Shown in pieces: positions 1-8,644 of a stretch of DNA of 10,954 bases. The notes under the pieces were generated by a model. That model did no database searches and had not been told where the DNA came from. It was given only the letters and a program-made list of their open reading frames with translations. The stretch is from the NCBI GenBank assembly GCA_934615235.1, contig CAKTTL010000093.1, forward strand, positions 1-10,954. Direction: 5' to 3'. The position numbers and the translations under genes are program-made. Origin of the DNA: an uncultured Clostridia bacterium. Lineage in GTDB: Bacteria > Bacillota > Clostridia > Christensenellales > Aristaeellaceae. Numbering within the stretch: position 1 is the first letter of the stretch; the number at the start of each line of letters is the position of its first letter.

Positions 1-95
1 GCGTTACTGGGCCTGTCTTGATCCGGATACTTTCCTGCGGATCCTTTGGGGCTGATTCTTAAATGCTGTTGCCCTGTTCGCGCCCCGCGTTTTGT

Positions 96-124
96 TTGAC
101 ATGTATTCCATTTCGCGATATAAT
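96..124 (+). promoter_or_regulatory. Sigma-A-type promoter for prfC-typA
   Basis: A consensus -35 hexamer TTGACA (96-101) is separated by exactly 17 bp from a consensus -10 TATAAT (119-124). Transcription should start near 131, leaving a 5' leader of about 30 nt before the prfC ATG at 162. The leader carries a strong Shine-Dalgarno, GAGGAGGG at 148-155. Both hexamers match the housekeeping consensus fully, so high constitutive expression is expected. Bases 1-95 hold nothing I can call. Confidence 0.88.
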
Positions 125-161
125 ACAATTTCGTGAATTATCCCCATGAGGAGGGCCATCC

Positions 162-1777
<1,616 letters not shown>

Positions 1778-1781
<4 letters not shown>

Positions 1782-3601
1782 TTCGGGAAGATATTCGCAA
1801 CATCGCCATCATCGCCCACGTCGACCATGGTAAGACCACGCTCGTGGACGGCCTTCTCCGCCAGAGCGGCATTTTCCGCGATAACCAGCAGGTTGCCGAG
1901 CGCGTGATGGACTCCGGCGACATCGAGCGCGAGCGCGGAATCACCATCCTCGCCAAGAACACCGCCATTCACTGGAAGGGCGTGAAAATCAACATCGTCG
2001 ACACGCCCGGCCACGCGGACTTCTCCGGCGAGGTGGAGCGCGTGCTGAAGATGGTCGACGGCGTGATGCTGCTCGTCGACGCGTTTGAAGGCCCGATGCC
2101 GCAGACGCGCTTCGTTCTGCGCAAGGCGCTGGAACTGAAGCTGCCCGTGCTCGTGTGCATCAACAAGATCGACCGCCCCGACGCGCGCTGCGACGAGGTG
2201 GTGGACGAGGTGCTCGATCTGCTGATTGAAATGCACGCGCCCGACGATCTGCTCGACTGGCCGATCCTCTTCGCGTCCGCGCGGCGCGGCTACGCCACGC
2301 TCGACTGGCGCAAGCCCGGCGACGACCTGACCCCGCTGTTCGACGCGATTGTCAAATATATCCCCGCGCCCGAGGGCGACACGGAAGGCCCCGCGCAGGT
2401 GCTCATTTCGACGATCGACTATTCCGAATACCTCGGCCGCATCGGCATTGGCCGCGTGGAACGCGGAACGCTCAAAGAGGGCATGATGGCCGTGCGCTGC
2501 ACGTACGGCGAGGATAACGTGTCCGCGCCGCTGCGCCTGTCCGGCCTGCACACGTTCGACGGCCTCAAGCGCGTGAAGGCGACCGAAGTGGGCATGGGCG
2601 ATATCGTCGCCGTTTCCGGCTTTGAAAACCTGAACATCGGCGATACGATCTGCGATCCGGTGCAGGTGGAGCCGCTGCCGTTCGTGAAGATTTCCGAGCC
2701 GACCGTCCGCATGACGTTCTCGGTCAACAACAGCCCCTTCGCCGGCCGCGAGGGCAAGTTCGTCACCAGCCGCCACCTGCGCGCGCGCCTGATGAAGGAA
2801 CTGCAGACCGACGTATCCCTCCGCGTGGAGGAGACCGATTCGCCCGATTCATTCCTGGTCAAAGGACGCGGCGAGCTGCATCTGTCCATTCTGATTGAAA
2901 CGATGCGCCGTCAGGGCTACGAGCTGCAGGTGAGCAAGCCCGAAGTGCTGATGCGCGAAATCGACGGCGTGAAGTGCGAGCCGATGGAGCGCATGGTTGC
3001 CGACGTGCCGACGGCGTATGTCGGCGCGGTCATCGATAAGATTGGCCGCCGCAAGGGCACGCTGGTTTCGATGAGCGGCGAGGAGCGCGTGCGCCTTGAG
3101 TTCGTGGTGCCGGCGCGCGGCCTGTTCGGCTATCGCAGCGAGTTCATGACCGACACACGCGGCGAGGGCATCATGAGCGCCGTTTTCGACGGCTACGAGC
3201 CCTTCAAGGGCGAGCTGCCCGGCCGCGATACCGGTTCGCTCGTCGCCTTTGAAAGCGGCGAAACGACGAGCTACGGCCTGTTCAACGCGCAGGATCGCGG
3301 CACGCTCTTCGTTGGCCCCGGCCTGCCGGTTTACAGCGGCATGATTGTCGGCGAATCGTCCCGCCCGGGCGACATCGACGTAAACGTCTGCAAGAAAAAG
3401 CATGTGACGAACATGCGCAATTCCTCCGCCTCGGAAGACAGCCTGAAGCTGACCACGCCCAAGCCTTTCTCGCTGGAAGAGTGCATCGAGTTCATCACCG
3501 AGGACGAGCTGCTGGAGGTCACCCCGCAGAGCCTGCGCATGCGCAAGCGAATCCTCTCGCACGAGCAGCGGATGAAAGCCGCGTCGAGAGCGGGCAAGTA
3601 A
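1778..3601 (+). CDS. typA: Ribosome-associated GTPase TypA/BipA
   Basis: TypA/BipA is an EF-G-like GTPase that binds the 70S ribosome and is linked to 50S assembly and to stress or low-temperature growth. The 607-residue product shows AHVDHGKT (13-20), RGIT (53-56), DTPGH (75-79) and NKID (129-132), followed by domain II, an EF-G-like domain III, and the TypA-specific C terminus with the GLFGYRSEFMTDTRGEG stretch and the KKKHVTNMRNS segment. I chose the ATG at 1778 rather than the upstream in-frame start at 1700. It sits 7 bp after AGGAAGGAAG (1761-1770), gives the normal family length and N terminus, and makes a 4-bp ATGA overlap with prfC. It is followed directly by an intrinsic terminator. 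Adjacent prfC and typA form a two-gene translational GTPase operon. Confidence 0.97.
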
Positions 3602-3612
3602 AAATGATTTCA

Positions 3613-3638
3613 GGGGCGCAGGAGCGCCCCGTTTTTTT
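3613..3638 (+). terminator. Intrinsic terminator of prfC-typA
   Basis: A 7-bp GC stem, GGGGCGC (3613-3619) and GCGCCCC (3624-3630), encloses the tetraloop AGGA. After one G it runs into seven Ts (3632-3638). It lies 11 bp after the typA stop codon, as expected for a Rho-independent terminator. Confidence 0.93.
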
Positions 3639-3655
3639 GCGCCACATCGTCAAAA

Positions 3656-3701
3656 AAAGAGGATTTGCCCCCACACGGGCCGCAAATCCTCTTTCTCTGT
3701 A
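3656..3701. repeat. Palindromic intergenic repeat, copy A (also a minus-strand terminator)
   Basis: A perfect 13-bp inverted repeat, AAAGAGGATTTGC (3656-3668) and its complement (3682-3694), surrounds a 13-nt loop containing a small CCC/GGG inner dyad. A second copy lies in the same orientation at 5704-5749, with the same 13-nt loop length and a shared identical 22-bp stretch (3677-3698 here, 5725-5746 there). On the minus strand the stem is followed by seven Ts (complement of 3652-3658), so this copy can end transcription from the secreted-protein gene. Both copies sit at the tail of a plus-strand gene in a convergent gap, the usual niche of REP-like elements. Confidence 0.8.
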
Positions 3702-3749
3702 ATCCTCTTCCCAGTACCGCCCCAAAGCGGCTTTCTTAGAGGAGGGGGT

Positions 3750-3795
3750 CTGGGGGAGGAACCTTCTTTCTCCAGAAAGAAGGTTCCTCCCCCAG
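3750..3795. repeat. Perfect 22-bp inverted repeat (46-nt hairpin)
   Basis: The arm at 3750-3771 (CTGGGGGAGG, then AACCTTCTTTCT) and the arm at 3774-3795 are exact reverse complements, separated only by CC. Outside the perfect arms a weaker dyad continues: about 3737-3749 on the left pairs partly with 3800-3815 on the right, the latter including the stop codon of the minus-strand gene. No T-tract follows the hairpin on either strand. On the minus strand six Ts precede it instead, so a classical terminator is doubtful. It could be a dispersed palindromic repeat or an RNA-stabilising 3' structure. Confidence 0.85.
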
Positions 3796-3812
3796 AAAAA
3801 ACCCCGTTCCCC

Positions 3813-5243
3813 TTAGAAAATCCCCAGTACCTTCGGCAGCTTTTCGATGGGCTCGACGATGGTGTCGCCGCAGTGGATGCAATGGCGGGTGCGTTCGCCT
3901 TCCTGCTTTTTGGTCGCTTCCTTCGTGGTTTCCCATTCGGTGTAGCTGTGGCCAAGCGCAGGCAGCGTTTCGGATTCCAATACCGCGTCGCAGGCGGCGC
4001 AGCGTTTCTCTTTCAATCCCGTCTGCAGGCATGCGGCTTCCCGAACGGTCTGCCATTCGCCTTCGCTGTGGCCGAAGGCGGGAACGGTTTCAGTTTCCAG
4101 AACGGCGTTGCAGCGCTCGCAGTAAAGCGCGCGTTCTCCGTCGGCGGTGCAGGTGGCGGCGCGGGTATCCCGCCATGCGCCGCTTTGATGGCCCAGCGCG
4201 TCCAGCGCGGCAGAATCCATCAGTTCGCCGCAGGCGGAGCAGCGTTTTTCCTGCAGCCCCGGCTGGAGGCAGGTAGCTTCGACGACGGTTTGCCAGCCGC
4301 CGGCATGGTGGCCAAGCGCGGGCGTTTGTTCATCGGCGAGGAGCGCGTTGCAGACGGTGCAGCGCTGCTCGGCGTAACCGCTTTCGGTGCAGGTCGGCGC
4401 GGAGAGCACCTTCATTTCGCCGGGGATGTGCGCGGTGACAGGAATCGTCTCGCTTTGCAAAACGATGAAGCAGCGCTTGCACTGGCTGGTTTTCAGCCCG
4501 GCCTGAATGCAGGTGGCTTCCGTGACGACGCTCATTTCCGACGCGTCGTGGCCGAGCGCGGGAACTTCTTCGCTGGCGAGCGTTTCCCCGCAGACGGAGC
4601 ACACCTGCGCGAGCAGTCCGGGTTCGGTGCAGGCGGCTTCTTTGATCTGCTTCCATTCGCCCGGCGTGTGGCCGAGCGCGGGGATTTCCTCCGTCGCAGC
4701 GGGTTCGCCGCACAAGTCGCAGGGGAACGTCCGGGTTCCCGGCTCAGTGCAGGTGGGCGCTGCGGTGATTTCTGAAACAAGACCGGGGAGATGGTGCCCG
4801 TCGAAGCAGACGGAGAAATAATACTTATTATAATCTTTTAGTTGACCGATTCTGTTGTGGTTTAGATATATTTTTTCGTATGCACGAACAGATAACGCGA
4901 TGATTAACTGATTATTTCTTTCAATGTTCGCTTTTTCGATCTGGTTCATGTTGGAGTCAAACAGCTCGATAGCACTGGAATCGTTGCTATTGGTAATATT
5001 AATATAATACGTCCCATCTGTTTCGGCCTGAAGCACATACCAGTCGTCCATTATATCGTAAATATTCCCCTTTGCCAGTGCAGAGTAATAAAGCACCCCG
5101 CACTGATCCTCCGTAATCGCAACGGCCGTGTCCCATGAGGCGCCGCCTGTAAACTTGGGCGCTTTGTTTACGTCGGAGGCCGCCGCGCTTGCAGCTGCCA
5201 GCAGCAGTAACGCCGCCAGCAAAAATGCCATCCACCTTTTCAT
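3813..5243 (-). CDS. Secreted protein with eight 40-residue CxxC 'ALGH' repeats
   Basis: Function unknown. The 476-residue product has a clear signal peptide: MKRW, a hydrophobic stretch (about 5-17), then an AASAAAS-type cleavage region near 20-23. Residues about 35-150 form a beta-rich domain, with DDWYVLQAETDGTYYINI and a downstream ELFDSNMNQI, resembling bacterial pre-peptidase C-terminal-type domains (tentative). Residues about 163-476 are eight repeats in a strict 40-residue period, each with TC, then CxxC ten residues on, then ALGH. No LPXTG, membrane anchor or catalytic motif is visible. I chose the ATG at 5243 over the upstream in-frame one at 5294 because it directly precedes the signal peptide and follows AAAGGGGACGG. 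The N-terminal domain DNA (about 4810-5060) is clearly more AT-rich than the repeats. An XRE gene is divergently transcribed beside it. A cell-surface, adhesion or metal-binding role is conceivable but unsupported. Confidence 0.85.
   Translation of the reverse strand: MKRWMAFLLAALLLLAAASAAASDVNKAPKFTGGASWDTAVAITEDQCGVLYYSALAKGNIYDIMDDWYVLQAETDGTYYINITNSNDSSAIELFDSNMNQIEKANIERNNQLIIALSVRAYEKIYLNHNRIGQLKDYNKYYFSVCFDGHHLPGLVSEITAAPTCTEPGTRTFPCDLCGEPAATEEIPALGHTPGEWKQIKEAACTEPGLLAQVCSVCGETLASEEVPALGHDASEMSVVTEATCIQAGLKTSQCKRCFIVLQSETIPVTAHIPGEMKVLSAPTCTESGYAEQRCTVCNALLADEQTPALGHHAGGWQTVVEATCLQPGLQEKRCSACGELMDSAALDALGHQSGAWRDTRAATCTADGERALYCERCNAVLETETVPAFGHSEGEWQTVREAACLQTGLKEKRCAACDAVLESETLPALGHSYTEWETTKEATKKQEGERTRHCIHCGDTIVEPIEKLPKVLGIF
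3846..4757 (-). repeat. In-gene tandem repeats, 120-bp period
   Basis: The 3' two thirds of the secreted-protein gene consist of eight in-frame units of exactly 120 bp with no insertions or deletions. The GTGGCC-AGCGC-like segment encoding ALGH recurs every 120 bp, for example around 3949, 4069, 4189, 4309, 4549 and 4669. Cys triplets fall at residues 165/175/178, 205/215/218, 245/255/258, 285/295/298, 325/335/338, 365/375/378 and 405/415/418. The last unit keeps only 455/458. Unit three has VTAH in place of ALGH. The units have diverged considerably at the DNA level, so this is not a recent expansion. Confidence 0.9.
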
Positions 5244-5301
5244 TTTTCCGTCCCCTTTCGAACAAATGAATTCTATAGGCATAAAATAGCCCATGAAGTT
5301 T

Positions 5302-5330
5302 ATAATATGCTAGCACATTTGTCTATACAA
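5302..5330 (-). promoter_or_regulatory. Predicted promoter of the secreted-protein gene
   Basis: On the minus strand TTGTAT (complement of 5325-5330) is followed after 17 bp by TATTAT (complement of 5302-5307). Each hexamer resembles the sigma-A consensus. The start would fall near 5294, giving a leader of about 50 nt that ends in the AAAGGGGACGG ribosome binding site. The plus-strand promoter for the XRE gene in the same gap is weaker: TTGTCT at 5319-5324, 16 bp, then TTTATC at 5341-5346. Confidence 0.6.
5304..5330. promoter_or_regulatory. Putative operator: two adjacent dyads in the shared control region
   Basis: The 16-bp dyad AATATGCTAGCACATT (5304-5319), with perfect core TGCTAGCA and one mismatched pair, lies between the -35 and -10 of the minus-strand promoter. 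Abutting it, TTGTCTATACAA (5319-5330) is a second dyad of the form TTGTnTAnACAA covering the -35. Placement over a promoter beside an XRE-family gene suggests repressor binding. That link is inferred from position and symmetry only. Confidence 0.4.
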
Positions 5331-5364
5331 TTCAAGTGATTTTATCTGTGTAGGCGGTGAAAAG

Positions 5365-5703
5365 GTGGATTATTATGAAATTGGGCAGCGAATTCGGAGA
5401 ATCAGGAAGGCGAGAGGGCTTTCTCAGGAGCAGCTGGCGGAGAAAATCGGGATTTCCGTTACGCATATGAGCCATATTGAAACCGCGAATACAAAACTGA
5501 GCCTGCCGGTGTTCGTAGAGCTTGCGGAGGCGTTAGCGGTTAAAACGGATTTTCTACTCTATGACGCACCGCAAAGCACCGTCAGTGAATCCCAGGCGGC
5601 CGTCGCGGCAATTCTGGAAAGCTGCTCGACGGAACAGGCGCAGATTATCGCGGACGTTGTAAAAATTCTGAAGCAGTCGCTGGAAATAAATGGTCGGAAA
5701 TAA
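5365..5703 (+). CDS. XRE-family helix-turn-helix transcriptional regulator
   Basis: A 112-residue protein with an N-terminal Cro/C1-type helix-turn-helix. Residues about 6-62 include IGQRIRRIRKARGLSQEQLA, GISVTHMSHIE as the recognition region, and KLSLPVFVELAEALAV closing the five-helix fold. The remaining 45 residues (SESQAAVAAILESCSTEQAQII and onward) look helical and may serve dimerisation; no ligand domain is recognisable. The start is GTG at 5365, preceded by AGGCGG with 8 bp spacing. No in-frame ATG lies nearby, and the ATG at 5375 is in another frame. The stop at 5701-5703 abuts the repeat that can act as its terminator. It is divergent from the secreted repeat protein and may regulate that gene and itself. 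Confidence 0.9.
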   Translation: MDYYEIGQRIRRIRKARGLSQEQLAEKIGISVTHMSHIETANTKLSLPVFVELAEALAVKTDFLLYDAPQSTVSESQAAVAAILESCSTEQAQIIADVVKILKQSLEINGRK

Positions 5704-5749
5704 AAGGAGGATTTGCACCCATATGGGCCGCAAATCCTCTTTCTCTCTA
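5704..5749. repeat. Palindromic intergenic repeat, copy B
   Basis: A 10-bp perfect stem, GAGGATTTGC (5707-5716) and GCAAATCCTC (5730-5739), with a 13-nt loop containing the palindrome CCCATATGGG. It starts immediately after the XRE stop codon and is followed by TTTCTCTCT, so it may end XRE transcription. It shares with copy A (3656-3701) orientation, loop length and the 22-bp identical stretch 5725-5746. The right flank of the copy is separated from it by the inserted MITE-like element. Confidence 0.8.
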
Positions 5750-5911
5750 GGGTGTATCTGAAAAATTCCCTGAGACTCCATCACGGCGTCTTTTCCGCCA
5801 TTTCATTGTCGGGAAATCTCGATTTAGCGCCGCTAAACCTTCGATTTCCCTCCTTGAACTGACGAAAAATCCGCTCGTGCTGTCGCCTCTTCCTTTTTCA
5901 GATACACCCTA
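5748..5911. mobile_element. MITE-like non-coding element with 17-bp TIRs and TA duplication
   Basis: The termini AGGGTGTATCTGAAAAA (5749-5765) and TTTTTCAGATACACCCT (5894-5910) are exact reverse complements, 17 of 17. Taking GGGTG...CACCC as the element (5750-5909, 160 bp), a TA flanks each end (5748-5749 and 5910-5911), as expected for a TA target-site duplication. The interior has no ORF. It contains a central imperfect 40-bp palindrome (5811-5850, GGGAAATC...GATTTCCC), and the two interior halves show further inverted similarity, so one strand could fold end to end. This fits a miniature inverted-repeat element moved in trans by a TA-targeting transposase such as IS630/Tc1-type. The parent family is not identified. 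It ends 15 bp from the stop codon of the AAA+ gene. Confidence 0.82.
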
Positions 5912-5926
5912 ATCTTTTTTCAGCTT

Positions 5927-6964
5927 TTATACTTCAGGCACGTCTTCTTCCGTCAGCTGCATCAGCGTTTCTTTTGTGATTTCCTCGGGCGATAGCGCCG
6001 CAAGGCGGTTCGCCTGCCGGGCGGCGATTTCCTCGAAGAGGTTGCGCACGCCGCGCGCGTTGCCAAAGCCGAGAGGATCTGCCGTAACCCGTGCGGCGAT
6101 CAGCCCGCCGAGCTTTGCGCGCGCCTGCAGCGAGATGGCGTAGCCGCTCTTCCCGCAGCGCATATCGAAAATGGCGAGCATTTCCTCGACGGAATAATCC
6201 GGAAAATTCCAGAAGCGGTTAAAACGGCTCTCCAGACCGGGGTTGGAATGGACGAACGTTTCCATCTCGTCCACGTAGCCTGCGACGATCACGACCAGCC
6301 GGTCGCGATGGTCCTCCATCATTTTCAGCAGCGTTTCGACGGCTTCCTTGCCGAAATCGTTCTCGCCGCGGTTCGTCAGCGCGTACGCCTCGTCGATAAA
6401 CAGCACGCCGTCCAGCGCGGATTTGATCACCTCGGCCGTTTTGATCGCCGTCTGTCCGACGTAGCCTGCGACCAGCCCGCCGCGGTCGACCTCGACAAGA
6501 TGCCCTTTCTTGAGAATGCCCAGGCTTTTGTAAATGCGCGCCATCAGCCGGGCGATCATCGTTTTGCCCGTGCCGGGGTTGCCGGAAAACACCATGTGCA
6601 GCGACATATCCGCCTGCGGGAGGCCGTTTTCCCTGCGCATCTGGTTGACGCGGATCCAGTTGATCAGCCCGTCCACCTGCTCCTTGACCGTGTCCAGGCC
6701 GATATACCCGTCCAGTTCCTTTTTCAGGTCTTCGATTTTTTCGGGCGGCTCTTCCTGCTCGGTCTTTTCGGGAGCGGTTTTTTCAGCCGCGCCCTGCGCG
6801 GCCTGTTCCTTCGGCGCGGCCTGTCCGCTCTTCTGCGGTTTGGCGAAGGGCGAATTCGCGCCCCAGAAATCGTCGTATATGCCGCGCAGACTGCTGCTCG
6901 AGCGCGTAATCCCCTTGATAACCTCTTCCTGCAGCTTGAGCACTTCTTCGAGCCTGTCGTCCAT
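5927..6964 (-). CDS. AAA+ ATPase of the CbxX/CbbX-SpoVK family
   Basis: A 345-residue single-domain AAA+ protein. The AAA module (about 85-320) shows Walker A GNPGTGKT (128-135), a pore-loop-like GYVGQT (167-172), Walker B VLFIDEA (187-193), a sensor-1 region VVIVAGY (224-230), an arginine finger in NPGLESRF (R247) and sensor 2 GNARG (301-305). This order and the GYVGQT and NPGLESRF motifs match the CbbX Rubisco-activase and SpoVK group. Substrate is unknown, and no Rubisco genes are present. The N-terminal 80 residues contain a short helix followed by a low-complexity, Glu/Pro/Ala/Lys-rich linker (about 43-76), suggesting a flexible tether. The ATG is preceded by AAAGGAG, and the recN stop lies 12 bp upstream, so it is probably the last gene of the nadK-argR-recN operon. 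The family name SpoVK reflects sporulation links in Bacillus; that role here is unproven. Confidence 0.9.
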   Translation of the reverse strand: MDDRLEEVLKLQEEVIKGITRSSSSLRGIYDDFWGANSPFAKPQKSGQAAPKEQAAQGAAEKTAPEKTEQEEPPEKIEDLKKELDGYIGLDTVKEQVDGLINWIRVNQMRRENGLPQADMSLHMVFSGNPGTGKTMIARLMARIYKSLGILKKGHLVEVDRGGLVAGYVGQTAIKTAEVIKSALDGVLFIDEAYALTNRGENDFGKEAVETLLKMMEDHRDRLVVIVAGYVDEMETFVHSNPGLESRFNRFWNFPDYSVEEMLAIFDMRCGKSGYAISLQARAKLGGLIAARVTADPLGFGNARGVRNLFEEIAARQANRLAALSPEEITKETLMQLTEEDVPEV

Positions 6965-6976
6965 GTTCCCGCTCCT

Positions 6977-8644
6977 TTATCGTTCGATCATCGCCCGTGC
7001 ATGCGCGCGGCCCGTCTCGCCGCCGCCGAGCATCTGCGCCACGGCTTCCACGCGGCCGTCCGTGTCCAGCTCGCGCGCGTCCGTATGCGTGCGCCCATCG
7101 CGGACCGATTTCTCCACCCAGAACTGCGTCCTCGCCGCCGCCGCGATCTGCGGCAGATGCGTTACGCACAGCACCTGACGCTTCGCGCCCACCTCGCGCA
7201 GCTTCTCGGCGATGGCCACGCCTGTCGCGCCGCCTACGCCCGTATCGATCTCGTCGAAAACCAGCGTCGGCACGCCGTCGTTTTCGGCCTCGACGCATTT
7301 AAGCGCCAGCATCACGCGCGAAAGTTCGCCGCCTGAAGCCGCTTTCTGCAGCGGACGCGGCGGCTCGCCGCGGTTTGCCGAAAGCTGGAACTCAACCGCG
7401 TCCAGCCCGTCGGCGGAAGGCGCGGCGTCCTCCGAAAAAGCAACCTCAAATACGGCGGATTTCATTTCCAGTGCCGCCAGCTGCGCGGCCACGCGTCCCT
7501 CGCACGCCTTTGCCAGCGCGCGCCGCGCTTCGGAAAGCGCCTGCGCTTCCTTCATGAAGGCGGCCTTCGCAGCCTTTTCCTGCTTTTTGAGCGCCTCGCG
7601 CTTTTCTTCGCTCGACGCGGTCGAATCCAGTTCCGCGCGCACGCGCTCACGGAAGGCGATCATCTCGACCGTCGTCGCGCCGTATTTGCGGCGCAGCCGG
7701 TCCAGCTGATCAAGCCGGGATTCCACCTGTTCGAGCCTGCGCGGATCGACTCCGCATTCCTCGCGCAGCCCGTCCAGTTCGCCCGCCACGCTCTCCGCTG
7801 CGTACATCGCGTCGTTGAGCTGCACGCTGAGCGCCTCGAATCGCCCGTCGTATTTGGACAGCCCGCCCAGCGCCTTCGCCGCCTGCTGCAGCGCGTCCAG
7901 CGCGCCGGGCAGTTCGCCCGTCTCGTCGCCGGAGAGCGCGCCGTATGCCTCTTCCAGGCCGGAGCGGATCTTTTCGGCGTTTCGCATCAGCGCGCGCTGA
8001 CGGGTCAGTTCGTCCTCCTCGCCGGCCCTGAGCTTCGCGCCGTCCAGCTCCTCAAGCTGGAAGCGCAGCATGTCCTCGCGCCGCGCGCGCTCGCGATCGT
8101 TCGTTTCGATTTCGCGCAGCGTTCGCGCAATCGCGCTCCATTCGCCGTAAAGCGCCCGCACGCGCTCCGTGGCCGCGCGGTGTTCCGCGTCGCCCAGCGC
8201 GTCGAGAAACTGCAGATGCTTCGCCGGGTCGAGCAGGCTCTGATGCGCGTGCTGGCCGTGCAGATCGAGCAGCGGCGCCATGACCGCGCGCAGCTGCGCG
8301 ACCGTTACCACTTCGCCCGCCACGCGGCAGACGCTGCGGCCGCTTTGCAGAATCTCGCGGCAAACGGGCAAAAGACCGTCCTCGGTTTCCAGCCCCATCT
8401 CCGCAAGCGCGCTCTGTACGCGCGACAGCGCGGAAATATCGAAAAGCGCTTCGACCCGTCCGCGTTCCGCGCCGCCCGCGATGCGGTCGCGATCGGCTTT
8501 TCCCCCCAGAACGAAATCCAGCGAGCCGACGATGATGCTTTTGCCCGCGCCCGTTTCGCCCGTGAGCACAGTCAGCCCCGGGCCAAAGGACAGCGTGAGC
8601 CGGTCGATCAGCGCAATATCGCGGATAGAAAGCTGCAGAAGCAC
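6977..8644 (-). CDS. recN: DNA repair protein RecN
   Basis: RecN is an SMC-like ATPase that acts at double-strand breaks, supporting RecA-dependent repair. The 555-residue product has the family's usual length. It shows Walker A GETGAGKS (29-36), a Q-loop region LHGQHAHQSLL (128-138), a long charged coiled-coil middle (about 155-390), ABC signature ASGGELSR (436-443), Walker B LVFDEIDTG (461-469) and H-loop VTHLPQI (494-500). The start is GTG at 8644, immediately adjoining the TAA of argR with no intervening base. The resulting MLLQLSIRDIALID matches the usual RecN N terminus, and AAGGGATGATG inside the argR end serves as RBS. There is no room for a separate LexA-controlled promoter between argR and recN, so expression should depend on the operon or on a site inside argR. 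Confidence 0.97.
   Translation of the reverse strand: MLLQLSIRDIALIDRLTLSFGPGLTVLTGETGAGKSIIVGSLDFVLGGKADRDRIAGGAERGRVEALFDISALSRVQSALAEMGLETEDGLLPVCREILQSGRSVCRVAGEVVTVAQLRAVMAPLLDLHGQHAHQSLLDPAKHLQFLDALGDAEHRAATERVRALYGEWSAIARTLREIETNDRERARREDMLRFQLEELDGAKLRAGEEDELTRQRALMRNAEKIRSGLEEAYGALSGDETGELPGALDALQQAAKALGGLSKYDGRFEALSVQLNDAMYAAESVAGELDGLREECGVDPRRLEQVESRLDQLDRLRRKYGATTVEMIAFRERVRAELDSTASSEEKREALKKQEKAAKAAFMKEAQALSEARRALAKACEGRVAAQLAALEMKSAVFEVAFSEDAAPSADGLDAVEFQLSANRGEPPRPLQKAASGGELSRVMLALKCVEAENDGVPTLVFDEIDTGVGGATGVAIAEKLREVGAKRQVLCVTHLPQIAAAARTQFWVEKSVRDGRTHTDARELDTDGRVEAVAQMLGGGETGRAHARAMIER

Noticed and set aside
3650..3955. Short minus-strand ORFs running through the repeats into the secreted-protein gene
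   Set aside because: They read through the palindromes and the out-of-frame 3' end of the real gene, and the products are low-complexity Ser/Pro/Lys-rich sequences.
3873..4775. Plus-strand 300-residue ORF opposite the secreted-protein gene
   Set aside because: It is antisense to the 120-bp repeats and inherits their periodicity. The minus frame has a signal peptide, RBS, promoter and conserved Cys pattern.
5554..5784. Minus-strand 76-residue ORF over the XRE end, repeat copy B and the MITE end
   Set aside because: It spans three unrelated elements. The similarity of its N-terminal part to the ORF at 3650-3955 only reflects the shared repeat.
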